From JADJPG01 sp964491875 (GTDB taxonomy: Bacteria > Verrucomicrobiota > Verrucomicrobiia > Limisphaerales > JADJPG01), in contig CAZBIC010000004.1 in NCBI GenBank assembly GCA_964491875.1, positions 62,001 to 126,000 on the forward strand: a stretch of 64,000 nt of DNA, written 5' to 3'. Both the position numbers and the translations under genes were made by a program. This document shows positions 1 to 8,403 of this stretch, one piece after another. The first letter of the stretch is position 1; the number at the start of each line of letters is the position of its first letter. The notes beneath the pieces are model-generated. The model was not told where the DNA came from. It saw only the letters and a program-made list of their open reading frames with translations, and did no database searches.

Positions 1-45
1 AAATCGATCCGGTGCCGGAGGCAAAGTTGGCCGGTCCACCGGGGT

Positions 46-87
46 GCTTTCACGGCTGGATTTTTGAATCCGCACTTTTGTGAAAGC
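46..87. repeat. Nested inverted repeat upstream of the pil operon
   Basis: GCTTTCAC (46-53) is the exact reverse complement of GTGAAAGC (80-87). Between them GGATT (58-62) and AATCC (67-71) form a second, inner hairpin. The element lies about 155-195 bases before the predicted pilM transcription start, a usual distance for the enhancer site of an NtrC-type activator. It could also be the terminator of a gene to the left, outside the window, but no clean T tract follows. Confidence 0.4.
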
Positions 88-194
88 GCCGGTCAGCGTG
101 CTGTTAGCTGCGGTCGAGCGGCTTAAAGCCTGCGGTTGGCGTGCGTTCCCGGGATTCGCAGGGAGGCGACGGGCGTTGTTAACAGACTTGAGAG

Positions 195-210
195 TGTCCC
201 GCGCGGGACA
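195..210. promoter_or_regulatory. Perfect 16-bp palindrome next to the pilM promoter
   Basis: TGTCCCGCGCGGGACA is a perfect palindrome that ends 5 bp before the sigma-54 -24 element. A site this close is more typical of a repressor or co-regulator than of a distant enhancer. A related inverted repeat (CTGTCC/GGACAG) lies upstream of the second sigma-54-like promoter in this window, at 51596-51614. The role as an operator is inferred. Confidence 0.4.
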
Positions 211-215
211 GTCCT

Positions 216-231
216 TGGCACCTCAGCTGCT
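216..231 (+). promoter_or_regulatory. Sigma-54 (-24/-12) promoter for the pil operon
   Basis: TGGCACCTCAGCTGCT matches the RpoN consensus TGGCACG-N4-TTGCW, with GG at 217-218 and GC at 229-230 in the required spacing. Transcription would start near 242, only about 5 bases before the ATG at 247, so the pilM message would be almost leaderless. Sigma-54 control of pilin genes is well known in proteobacteria. This window encodes two NtrC-family activators (5751-7205 and 23235-24614) that could act here; that link is inference. Confidence 0.65.
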
Positions 232-246
232 AAACCCATCCTTGTT

Positions 247-1323
247 ATGGGTGTGCCGTTTATTAGCAGCCACGCCAAGCGGCGTGATCAAGTGGTCGCC
301 GTCGATCTGGGTGCCCGGACGACCAAGGCGGTCCATGTGCAACGTCGTGGCGAGAAATTCAATCTGGTCAACTTTGCCCTGATTGATTCTCCGGCGATCG
401 AGAAGAACTCGTCGCCGGACGTGTTGGGAGATCATCTCAAGAATGTGTTTCGCGCCCTCGGCTGCAAGTCGAAGCAGGTGACACTCGCCTTGGGGGACTG
501 CGATACGGTCTTCAGACAGGTCGAAGTGCCGTTGATGCCCGTCTCCGACCTGCGACGTATGCTGAAATTTAACGCCAAGTCGTACTTGCAGCAGGACTAT
601 CCCGACCATGTCTTCGACATTCAATATGACATCGCCCTGTCCTCGCAGGGAAAAGCGGGCGACGCTGCCAAAGCGGTGGCGAGCGGCCAGAAGCAGAAGG
701 CGTTTGTCGGAGGGATTCGCCAGCAGACTTTGAGCGGACTGCAGGCCGCGGCCAAAGCTGCTGGACTGGTAGCTGATCATGTAGTTCCGGGTGCGGTGGG
801 GCCGGTGAACGCGTTTGAGTTGGCCGAACCGGATTCGTTCACGAAAGAGGTCGTTGCCCTGGTGGAACTGGGATTCAAGAGCACGGCCATCACGATTTTG
901 GATTGCGGGGAAATTCGTCTGAATCGAGTGGTTGCCATCGGTGGAGACCGTTTGACCGCCGGGCTCGCCGAATCGTTGGGCATCAGTTATCAAGAGGCTG
1001 AGAATATCAAGGTGGGCATGGCGACGGAGGTTGCCCAAAACCTTGAGCCGCTCATCCATCCTCTGGGCCGTGAGCTTCGTGCTTCGATCGATTTCTTTGA
1101 GAACCATCACGACAAGGCTGTGGGCAAGGTGTTTCTGTCCGGTGGCTCCGCCTGTGGTGAATTGATAATCCAATCGCTGCAGACCGAATTGATGGTGCCG
1201 TGCCAGACCTGGAGTTCCACAAAGTTTCTTGAACTGACACTCCCTCCGGAGCGCATGGCGGAGGTGGAGCAGCTCGGCCCGAAATTATCGGTGGCCATTG
1301 GCGCCGCGGCTGCGTCGTTCTGA
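247..1323 (+). CDS. pilM: Type IV pilus assembly protein PilM (actin-like ATPase)
   Basis: PilM is the cytoplasmic actin-fold member of the pilus alignment complex and binds the N-terminal tail of PilN. The 358-residue product carries an actin-type phosphate-1 motif (VVAVDLGARTTKAV, about residues 16-29). It also has a second nucleotide-binding region (IAIGGDRLT-like, about 225) and a late glycine-rich LSGGSA motif near residue 296. The frame is open from 136, but I chose the ATG at 247: it places the start just after the sigma-54 promoter, and the homologous region begins there. No clear Shine-Dalgarno sequence is visible, in keeping with a very short leader. It is the first gene of a co-directional pilM-N-O-P-Q run. 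Identification is strong from order plus motif. Confidence 0.88.
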   Translation: MGVPFISSHAKRRDQVVAVDLGARTTKAVHVQRRGEKFNLVNFALIDSPAIEKNSSPDVLGDHLKNVFRALGCKSKQVTLALGDCDTVFRQVEVPLMPVSDLRRMLKFNAKSYLQQDYPDHVFDIQYDIALSSQGKAGDAAKAVASGQKQKAFVGGIRQQTLSGLQAAAKAAGLVADHVVPGAVGPVNAFELAEPDSFTKEVVALVELGFKSTAITILDCGEIRLNRVVAIGGDRLTAGLAESLGISYQEAENIKVGMATEVAQNLEPLIHPLGRELRASIDFFENHHDKAVGKVFLSGGSACGELIIQSLQTELMVPCQTWSSTKFLELTLPPERMAEVEQLGPKLSVAIGAAAASF

Positions 1324-1341
1324 TTTCCAGCAACTCAACCT

Positions 1342-2022
1342 ATGCCAATTCGCATCAATCTACTGGCCGAGGCGCACGCCGCGGAGGACGAACGGAGAAG
1401 GGATCCTGTCAAGCGCGGTGGTTACGTCGCGGCATTCATCGTTCTCTGCGTGGTTCTCTGGGCGGTAATGCTCCAGTTCAAGGTCGCCAGCGCCAAGAGC
1501 GAACTTGGGCGGCTTGATGCAAAGTGGAAGACGATTGAGAAGAATTACCAGGGGGCGGTCAATGCCCAGAAGGCAAGTCTCGATGTCGATCAACGCCTGG
1601 GTGCGCTTCATCAGATGACGACCAATCGTTTCCTTTGGGGAAATGTGCTGAACGCGTTCCAGCAGACGTTGGCCAACATCGAAGGCGTGCAGGTGGTCAA
1701 GCTCAGGACGGAGCAAACCTATTTGATCGGTGAAGGCACGGCGGCGCGCACCAACGGTACGACGGTAATTCCGGGCAAGCCGCCCACGTCGACGGAGAGA
1801 GTCTCCATGACAATTGAAGCCATGGATGTGAGTGCACAACCGGGGCGTCGCGTGAACCAATTCCGCGAGTCAATCGCCGCGGTCCCGTTCTTCAAGGAGG
1901 TTTTGAACAAGACCAATGGTGTGATGTTGCTAAGCCGCTCAGCTCCGCAGAACAGCGCCAACGGCACGCACTCGTTTGTGATGTTCAGCCTGAAGGCGAC
2001 CTTCCCGGAAAAGACCCGCTAA
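1342..2022 (+). CDS. pilN: PilN-like type IV pilus inner-membrane protein
   Basis: The 226-residue product starts MPIRINLL, a typical PilN N-terminus that would contact PilM. A single membrane segment follows at about residues 27-48, then a coiled-coil and a periplasmic domain. PilN pairs with PilO to connect cytoplasmic PilM with the outer-membrane secretin. The gene lies 18 bp after pilM and 1 bp before the next gene, so it is clearly in the operon. Sequence similarity in this family is weak, and the call rests on the N-terminal motif, topology and position. Confidence 0.8.
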   Translation: MPIRINLLAEAHAAEDERRRDPVKRGGYVAAFIVLCVVLWAVMLQFKVASAKSELGRLDAKWKTIEKNYQGAVNAQKASLDVDQRLGALHQMTTNRFLWGNVLNAFQQTLANIEGVQVVKLRTEQTYLIGEGTAARTNGTTVIPGKPPTSTERVSMTIEAMDVSAQPGRRVNQFRESIAAVPFFKEVLNKTNGVMLLSRSAPQNSANGTHSFVMFSLKATFPEKTR

Positions 2023-2023
2023 G

Positions 2024-2626
2024 ATGAAAAATTTGCCAAAAGAGAAGCGTGATCGCCTGATCCTCCTAGTGATCGGCACCTTGGTGGTGGTCGTAGGTCT
2101 CTACTATGGCTTGATTACGATGCAGCAGAAATCGCTGCAAGAGACGGCCAAGAAGAAGATCGAACAGGAAACGAAGCTCGGCAACGGCCAGCGAATTGTG
2201 GGCAACTCAGCGAAGTTTCAAGAAGCGCTGGATGCCGCCACGGCCAAGGTGAAGGCGATTGAATCCACGATGCCTTCTGGAGACATCTACTCCTGGATTA
2301 TTCTTACGATCAATACCTTCGTAAACTCGTTCAACGAGACTCATCAATCCCACATCGATATTCCCCAGTTCAGCCGTGAAGTATCGTGTGACATCGGAAT
2401 GTTCGGCAAGTTTCCCTATCGCGCCGCTAGTTTTGTGCTCCGGGGTACGGCGCACTACCATGACTTTGGACGCTTCGTCTCGGACTTCGAAAACACATTT
2501 CCATACATGCGGATTCAAAACATTGATCTCGAACCTAGTCCGGTGACCAGTTCTTCGAGTCCGGACGATGTAGAACGGCTGCAGTTCAAGATTGAAGTAG
2601 TCACTCCAGTGAATGTTCCGAACTAA
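2024..2626 (+). CDS. pilO: PilO-like type IV pilus inner-membrane protein
   Basis: This 200-residue protein has a short charged cytoplasmic tail, one membrane helix (about residues 12-33), a coiled-coil stretch (about 35-80) and a periplasmic domain. That is the PilO layout. PilO forms heterodimers with PilN in the alignment complex. The ATG follows the pilN stop by one base, which suggests translational coupling. No catalytic motif is expected or seen. The name rests on topology and order. Confidence 0.75.
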   Translation: MKNLPKEKRDRLILLVIGTLVVVVGLYYGLITMQQKSLQETAKKKIEQETKLGNGQRIVGNSAKFQEALDAATAKVKAIESTMPSGDIYSWIILTINTFVNSFNETHQSHIDIPQFSREVSCDIGMFGKFPYRAASFVLRGTAHYHDFGRFVSDFENTFPYMRIQNIDLEPSPVTSSSSPDDVERLQFKIEVVTPVNVPN

Positions 2627-2641
2627 ACCCGAGGAGCTGCC

Positions 2642-3106
2642 ATGAGTCATACCATTTTTCACGTTTTCATACTGGCGGGTGTTTTTATCTCTGGTTCAGC
2701 CGGCATCGCTGCGCCGGGAAACACGATCGCCGACGGATCGCCTCTCGCCCCGGCGGGCGCGCCACGTTCCACGTTTGTGAACGAGCCGGCGGAAACGGGA
2801 TTCGGAAAGGATCCGTTTTATCCTAAGAGCACCCGGCTGACGCGCAGCAAGGTGACGAAAACTGAGGTGGACGTTCCTCTTCCTCCCGATTTTCCGACGG
2901 AATTGGTCCTGAAGGGAATCTCCCTTGTCGCAGGCAAGAAGCTCGCGATCATCAATTACCTGACTGTCGCCGAGTTGGAGGATTTTTCCATCCGGGTTGC
3001 CGGCAAACAAATCAAGGGGCAGTGCCTGGAGATCAAGGAAAAGAGCGCGTTGGTGAAGGTGAATGGCATCACCAAGGAAATTCCGCTCCGTCCGGGTCTG
3101 CAATAA
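2642..3106 (+). CDS. PilP-like periplasmic pilus assembly protein
   Basis: The 154-residue product has a signal-like hydrophobic N-terminus (about residues 1-23), a low-complexity linker, an FGKDPFYP motif near 57 and a small beta-rich C-terminal domain. PilP proteins have the same plan, with a DPF motif before a beta domain that binds the secretin. Classical PilP is a lipoprotein, but no lipobox cysteine is present here. An AGGAGCTGCC stretch, a good ribosome binding site, lies just before the ATG. It sits between pilO and the secretin, exactly where pilP is expected. Confidence 0.6.
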   Translation: MSHTIFHVFILAGVFISGSAGIAAPGNTIADGSPLAPAGAPRSTFVNEPAETGFGKDPFYPKSTRLTRSKVTKTEVDVPLPPDFPTELVLKGISLVAGKKLAIINYLTVAELEDFSIRVAGKQIKGQCLEIKEKSALVKVNGITKEIPLRPGLQ

Positions 3107-3159
3107 ACATTTTATCAACATTCATACACGAAACGATTTAGTTCCTAACCACCACCACT

Positions 3160-4788
3160 ATGAACAAGAAACTCACAGCACTCATCCTCGGTCTTGCGAC
3201 CAGCGGCCTGACCTCCTATGGCCAGGATAACAATCCTCCACCTCCTCCGCCGTTGGACAACGTCAAGCCTGCCGAGACGCCAACGGTGACCTCGCCCGTG
3301 GTGTCTCCCGTGGTCGAAGTTCCGGCTGCGACTCCGACCGTGCCTGAGTCGACGCCGGTGGTTGCTCCGGTTGATGGCGCTGTGACGGTTGCCGCCCGGG
3401 AGACCGCTGCTGCACAACCTTCCGGTGGTGCTGCCAGCAAGGCGGAAGAGACAGTTCCATTGATTGTGATTGATGATGTTCCGCTGACCGATGCGATTCG
3501 CAATCTGGCGCGCCAGTCGGCGTTGAACTTTCAGTTTGATCCTCGCGTCACGACTTCCAACCAACCGAACGTCAGCATTCGATTCGAGAATGTCAGTGCA
3601 CAGGAAGCGCTGCTGGCGGTGCTCGACAACTACAGCCTCGTTCTGGTGAAGGACAACAAGTCGAAAATCGCCCGCGTGACAATCAAAGATCCGAAGGCTG
3701 AAGATCCGCTCGTGGCGAAGATCGTGCAGTTGAAGTACAGCGAGCCCACCAATCTGGTTGGTATCGTCAAGACGACGCTCTCCAGCCGCAGCACCGTGGT
3801 TGCCGATGCGCGAACGAGCCAGCTAATCATCAATACAACGGAGAAGGAAGTGGATGGAGTATTCAATCTGATCAAGACGTTGGATACTCCGACCAAGCAG
3901 GTGTTGATTGAGGCCAAGTTGATTGAAACCTCCAAGGCGCCCAGTTCGATCAAAGGCATTGATTGGAGTGGTACTCTTTCGGCTCAGAAGTTCGCATTCG
4001 GCAACAATACTCAGTCAAAGCCGGGTGAAGATAAGGAAAGCGATAACAAACCCCTGGCTACACGGTGGCCTCGTGTGATGGTGGATACTGCAAAGGGATT
4101 CAATCCGGCTACTGCGTTCCTCGACGCTGATGGCGTCAGCGCGGTGTTGTCCTTCCTGAACAGGGATACAGATACGGAAGTTGTCGCGACGCCTCGTGCC
4201 GTCACCTTGGACAACCAGACGGCGACCCTGTCCGTTACGCGTGCGTTTCCCATCTTCCAGGTCACGCCGGGTTCGGCCAACTCGCCGGCTGGTGCCACGG
4301 TTACATACACCAACCTTGGTGCGATTCTCTATGTCACGCCGCGTATTGCTGCTGATAACAACGTCTCCCTGAAGGTTGTTCCCGAAGTGTCGAACATCGA
4401 TGGCCGCGATGAGCAGACCCTCAATGGCCAGCCGAATACTGCGAACATCTACGCCATTCGCCGTATTGAAACATCGGTGATGATTCCTAGCGGCAGCACT
4501 CTGGTCATGGGCGGTTTGGTGAATGATACCCGCACCAAGAGCTTCACCAAGGTGCCTCTTCTCGGTGACATTCCGTTCGCAGGCCTCGCATTCCGCAAGG
4601 AAGGAAAAACCCGCAATAAGCAGAACCTTCTGATATTCGTTACGCCGACGATTGTTGACGACGGCGATTATCAGGCCAACGCCAGCGGACGTGTCTTTTT
4701 GCAGAGTCGTCCGACGGAGTCTCCTGAGCCGAAGGAAACCGCATGGGACAGCGGCAAACCTCACGATTGGACCCAACCCGCCCGCTAA
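3160..4788 (+). CDS. pilQ: Type IV pilus secretin PilQ (GspD/PilQ family)
   Basis: This is the outer-membrane channel through which the pilus emerges. The 542-residue product has a signal peptide (about 1-21) and a Pro/Thr/Val-rich linker (25-95). An STN-like domain follows (about 97-175, DVPLTDAIRNLARQS), then a NolW/secretin N domain (about 186-245, with the ARTSQLIINTT motif) and the secretin core. The core carries the family signature GGLVNDTRTKSFTKVPLLGD and the ending NLLIFVTPTIVDD. There is one visible NolW domain, so the protein is shorter than many PilQ proteins. It starts 53 bp after the pilP-like gene. Confidence 0.9.
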   Translation: MNKKLTALILGLATSGLTSYGQDNNPPPPPPLDNVKPAETPTVTSPVVSPVVEVPAATPTVPESTPVVAPVDGAVTVAARETAAAQPSGGAASKAEETVPLIVIDDVPLTDAIRNLARQSALNFQFDPRVTTSNQPNVSIRFENVSAQEALLAVLDNYSLVLVKDNKSKIARVTIKDPKAEDPLVAKIVQLKYSEPTNLVGIVKTTLSSRSTVVADARTSQLIINTTEKEVDGVFNLIKTLDTPTKQVLIEAKLIETSKAPSSIKGIDWSGTLSAQKFAFGNNTQSKPGEDKESDNKPLATRWPRVMVDTAKGFNPATAFLDADGVSAVLSFLNRDTDTEVVATPRAVTLDNQTATLSVTRAFPIFQVTPGSANSPAGATVTYTNLGAILYVTPRIAADNNVSLKVVPEVSNIDGRDEQTLNGQPNTANIYAIRRIETSVMIPSGSTLVMGGLVNDTRTKSFTKVPLLGDIPFAGLAFRKEGKTRNKQNLLIFVTPTIVDDGDYQANASGRVFLQSRPTESPEPKETAWDSGKPHDWTQPAR

Positions 4789-4851
4789 TGGATGAGTGGC
4801 AGTGCTTCGATTGAAGTAATAACGAGCAGCTTCCAACTCAATTAAAATACC

Positions 4852-5700
4852 ATGAAAAATAACTTCCTTCAAAAACGGCTCCTGTCGATCGCCGGCCCGG
4901 CTGTGGCCTTGGTGATTGCCGGTGCGGCCGTCCAAACTCGGGCGGCGGCCTTCGATTCGCCAGTCGGTGACTGGGATTTCTCTTTCACCGGATCGGAGAA
5001 GGGCGTCGCGCAAATCACGTTCCTCGGTGACAACACCCTGACGGGTTTTGAAATCCTCACTCCGGGAAAGCCATTGTCCAGCGGGACAGTGCCAGACACG
5101 AATCCTCGTGGTGGCATATTCAATGAAACGACTGATCCCCGGACCGGTCAGCCGAACTCCGGTTCTTCAGGTACTAATAAGTTTGTTTGGGGCGGGGTCC
5201 TCATCGACGGATACTGGGGTTTCGATTCTAAGGGAAAAGTTGTCGGCACGGTGACATTCACCTCCTCAGCCAGCACCAATGGGATGAGTTTCATCGGCAC
5301 AGTGACGGCGGGCACTCGAATGACGCTTCGCGCTTCCGATGAAACCGGGGGAATGATCTACCGTGGCGTGCCGCGCGTGGGTCTTACGGATATTTCCGGT
5401 GACTACACGGCCTCTGGAAAAAAGGGTCGGTCCCGTCACAATGGTTTCTTCACCCTGAGTGCTTCGGGTGATCCGAATATCTATGAAGTCGTTGCGCACG
5501 GACCGGGCTACGATGGTGCTGGTTTCGCTTTGCTGACGTCGAACAACAAGCTCGGCATCTATTACGAAATCGGTGAGACGAATCCCGCGATCGTTGCCCT
5601 TAGCGGTTCGTTTAATGCCACGCGCTTGAAAGGTTCTATAAGCGGGACCGATGGAACGAATAATATCTCGCTCAAGCTCATTCAGCCGCAGCTCGACTGA
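4852..5700 (+). CDS. Exported protein of unknown function, last gene of the pil operon
   Basis: I do not recognise this family. The 282-residue product has a signal peptide (about residues 1-32, ending in an Ala-rich cleavage region). Its body is rich in Gly, Thr and Ser with repeated short beta-strand patterns (GDWDFSFTGSEKGVAQITF, ISGDYTASGKKG), which suggests a beta-sandwich or lipocalin-like fold. It has no cysteine and no membrane helix. It follows pilQ by 63 bp and precedes a terminator, so it is likely co-transcribed and may be a surface or periplasmic accessory. That role is inferred only from context. Confidence 0.7.
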   Translation: MKNNFLQKRLLSIAGPAVALVIAGAAVQTRAAAFDSPVGDWDFSFTGSEKGVAQITFLGDNTLTGFEILTPGKPLSSGTVPDTNPRGGIFNETTDPRTGQPNSGSSGTNKFVWGGVLIDGYWGFDSKGKVVGTVTFTSSASTNGMSFIGTVTAGTRMTLRASDETGGMIYRGVPRVGLTDISGDYTASGKKGRSRHNGFFTLSASGDPNIYEVVAHGPGYDGAGFALLTSNNKLGIYYEIGETNPAIVALSGSFNATRLKGSISGTDGTNNISLKLIQPQLD

Positions 5701-5724
5701 CCGTTGCCAAGAATTCCTCCGCAC

Positions 5725-5751
5725 AAGCCGCCCGGAAACGGGCGGCTTTTT
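5725..5751 (+). terminator. Rho-independent terminator of the pil operon
   Basis: A 10-bp perfect stem (AAGCCGCCCG 5725-5734 with CGGGCGGCTT 5739-5748) closes a GAAA tetraloop and runs into five T residues. Only the plus-strand transcript has the T tract, so the element ends the pil operon and not the convergent regulator gene. Confidence 0.9.
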
Positions 5752-7205
5752 CATTGGATCGCCAGCCCCTGACGGATGCCGAATTTCTCCACCCGTTTGC
5801 GCAGGGTGGCGCGCGTAATGCCAAGCAGTTTGGCGGCTTGAACCTGGTTTCCCTGAGTTTCAATAAGCGCTTGAATGACCAACTCGCGTTCGACGGCAGG
5901 TATCACCTTGAGCTTCGAATCCAAACGGGCCCGGTGGAATAGAGCCTTGGCCAGAGTGGCGACATCTGCGTTCTCGAGGCGTGCGACACTGTTTGAATCG
6001 CCGGAATGAGAGTCGGTGGACGCCGCCTGATGGCGCGGAGTCGTGAGCTCAGGAGGGAGATCGGATGGCAGGATGGCGTCTCCTTTGGTGACCACCAACG
6101 CGCGGCGCATCACGTTCTCGAGTTCACGCACGTTGCCTGGCCAATGGTAGCCTTCTAGGAGGGACAGGACGTCTTGGGAGATGGATTTCGGTGACTGGCC
6201 TTGTTCCTGGGCAAACTTCTTCAAGAAATAGTTTACCAGCAGGCGGACATCTTCGCGGCGGTCGCGCAACGGGGGCATCGCGATGCGAACGACGTTCAGG
6301 CGATAGAACAGGTCTTCCCGGAACTCCTTCGTCGCCACAGCCGCCTCCAGCGGCTTGTTGGTCGCGGCGATGACGCGGACGTCGACCTTGATGGGTTGGT
6401 TTCCACCGACGCGTTCGAACGTTCCCGATTGCAGCACGCGCAGGATCTTTGTTTGCGTGGCGAGGGTCATGTCGCCGATTTCGTCGAGGAAGATCGTGCC
6501 GTGATTGCATTGCTCGAACTTGCCGATGCGCTGGTTGGTCGCGCCCGTGAACGCGCCGCGTTCGTGGCCGAATAGTTCGCTCTCCAGCAAGTTCTCTGGA
6601 ATGGCAGCGCAGTTGATGGCGAGGAACGCTTGCCCCGCCCGCTGGCTGTGACTGTAGATTGCTCGCGCAACGAGTTCCTTGCCGGTGCCGCTCTCTCCCG
6701 TGATCAGCGCGGTCGCGTCCGAGGCGGAAAGCTGGCCGATAAGCTTGAAGACATTCTGCATCTGCTCGCAGCGGCCGACGATGCCGAGATCGTAATCTTC
6801 GGATTCCAGCAGCGGCTGATACGAGACGACCTGCTTCATCGCGCGTGCGGCCTTGAGGGCATCGAAGACGATTTGTTTGAGCTTCGGCACGTCGAACGGT
6901 TTGAGCAAATAGTCGTAGGCGCCCAGTTTCATCGCCTCGATCGCGGTCTGCGTGGTGCCGTAGGCCGTCATCATGATCACGGGCAGCTTGGCATCGAGCT
7001 GGCGGAGACGGCGGAGCGTTTCGAGACCGTTGATGCCGCCCATGCGGATGTCCATGATCACCAGATTCGGTTTCAGCTTGGGGATGATGCGGAGACTTTC
7101 CTCGCCACTGGTGGCGGTGGTGAGCTCAATTTCCGGTGAATCAAAGATTCGTCGGAATGAGTATTGAACGTCGGCTTCGTCGTCGATCAGAAGTAATTTA
7201 TCCAT
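5751..7205 (-). CDS. NtrC-family sigma-54-dependent response regulator
   Basis: The 484-residue product is a complete enhancer-binding protein. It has a receiver domain with Asp8/Asp9, the phosphorylation site Asp52, Thr80 and Lys102. An AAA+ domain follows with Walker A GESGTGKE (about 170-177) and the sigma-54 contact loop GAFTGA (217-222). A Fis-type helix-turn-helix closes the protein (about 445-480). The ATG at 7205 is chosen because the receiver begins there; the upstream extension is not conserved-looking. No kinase gene is adjacent. It sits last in a minus-strand run behind a flippase-like and a TIM-barrel gene, 84 bp from the former. It is a candidate activator for the sigma-54 promoters at 216-231 and 51516-51531 (inference). 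Confidence 0.92.
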   Translation of the reverse strand: MDKLLLIDDEADVQYSFRRIFDSPEIELTTATSGEESLRIIPKLKPNLVIMDIRMGGINGLETLRRLRQLDAKLPVIMMTAYGTTQTAIEAMKLGAYDYLLKPFDVPKLKQIVFDALKAARAMKQVVSYQPLLESEDYDLGIVGRCEQMQNVFKLIGQLSASDATALITGESGTGKELVARAIYSHSQRAGQAFLAINCAAIPENLLESELFGHERGAFTGATNQRIGKFEQCNHGTIFLDEIGDMTLATQTKILRVLQSGTFERVGGNQPIKVDVRVIAATNKPLEAAVATKEFREDLFYRLNVVRIAMPPLRDRREDVRLLVNYFLKKFAQEQGQSPKSISQDVLSLLEGYHWPGNVRELENVMRRALVVTKGDAILPSDLPPELTTPRHQAASTDSHSGDSNSVARLENADVATLAKALFHRARLDSKLKVIPAVERELVIQALIETQGNQVQAAKLLGITRATLRKRVEKFGIRQGLAIQ

Positions 7206-7289
7206 GCCAGTGCGAGTTAGTGATACGTGATGCCGGGGAGCTGGAAAGGAAATAATTGGAACTTCGCTCCGGCTTCCGACCAAAGCGGG

Positions 7290-8390
7290 TCAGGCACCGC
7301 GGGTTTGTTCGAGATTGATCGGGACAATGTCTTTCCGGTCTTTCATGGTCAGATAGACCAACCCTCCGATAAGGCTCCAGAAAAGACTGCCGGCGTAGGC
7401 GAGCAGGGAAAGTGACAGCGCGGCAGTGGGATCGACGCCGATCACATAAAGCATCTGCACGAACATATTCTCGCGGACTCCGAGGCCATTTGGAGAGATC
7501 GGCAGGGCAGAGATGCAGATGACGATGGGAACGGCGACGAACATGACCGTCGTTGAAACAGGAATGTTCATGCCGCGCGCGAGAACGATGAATTGTGCGA
7601 CGCAAGCTGTGTTAAGGAGCATCGACGTGGTGAGTGACTTGACCACGAACCCACGGGATTGGCCGAACAGCTTGCAGGAGTCGAGCGTTCGCTCCAGCCA
7701 TTCGCCCTTCGGGAGCCTTCTCAACCAATCGCGGGCGCCGGACCAGCGTCGCGATACACCGCCCCAAAAGGCGGTTCCTAGAACTACGGAGCCGGAGAGC
7801 ATCATGAGGACGACGATTCCCGCCATCGGACGAATCCACGAGTCCCTCGCGATCAATTCGGTGTTGAATACCATCATGGCGGAGGCGAAGAGCAGCATCG
7901 CCCAGAGTCCAATGAGGCGATCCACCACGACGGTGAGGACGGCGTTCGTCTTTTTGTTCTGAGCGTCACGCACTGCGTACCACGCCTTCATCAGGTCGCC
8001 GCCGTTCGAGCCCAACAGCACTGAGTTAAAGAAATGGGCTACAAATGAAATTTGCGTGATCCGCTGCCAGCTGACGTTCAGGCCTTGTGCTTGCAGGGCG
8101 AATCGCCACCGCACCACGCCAAGGAACAGGGTGGAGCCCATGAAGAGCAGTGAGATGACGAAATGGAGGCGGGGAACTTTCGTGAGCGTGCGTCCCAGTT
8201 CACCGGGACCTATGGCCCAACCCTGACGCCACTGCTCCGTGCGGGGAAGTTCATTGAACGCTATCTCGCCCTCCTTTTCGAGGGCCTTGTGCTTTTCGCG
8301 CGCTTCGTTGACGAAAATGCTGTGAAACACCCAGACGAGCAGCAGGAGGCAAAGTCCAATCCTCCATGTCTTTTGCCACAGTTTCTTCAC
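7290..8390 (-). CDS. Flippase-like membrane protein (lysylphosphatidylglycerol synthase TM family, UPF0104)
   Basis: The 366-residue product has about eight hydrophobic segments and the family pattern of a conserved SNGGD loop (about residue 126) followed by VVDRLIGLWAM. Members are membrane proteins related to the N-terminal flippase part of MprF and act on lipids or glycans of the envelope. Only the membrane domain is present; there is no synthase domain. Translation would start at GTG 8390. The next gene upstream ends 13 bp before it, so the two are probably co-transcribed. Confidence 0.8.
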   Translation of the reverse strand: MKKLWQKTWRIGLCLLLLVWVFHSIFVNEAREKHKALEKEGEIAFNELPRTEQWRQGWAIGPGELGRTLTKVPRLHFVISLLFMGSTLFLGVVRWRFALQAQGLNVSWQRITQISFVAHFFNSVLLGSNGGDLMKAWYAVRDAQNKKTNAVLTVVVDRLIGLWAMLLFASAMMVFNTELIARDSWIRPMAGIVVLMMLSGSVVLGTAFWGGVSRRWSGARDWLRRLPKGEWLERTLDSCKLFGQSRGFVVKSLTTSMLLNTACVAQFIVLARGMNIPVSTTVMFVAVPIVICISALPISPNGLGVRENMFVQMLYVIGVDPTAALSLSLLAYAGSLFWSLIGGLVYLTMKDRKDIVPINLEQTRGA

Positions 8391-8403
8391 TCGGATACAG
8401 GTG

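Noticed and set aside
80..382. Open frame at the left edge
   Set aside because: It overlaps the sigma-54 promoter and pilM in another frame and has no protein-like features.
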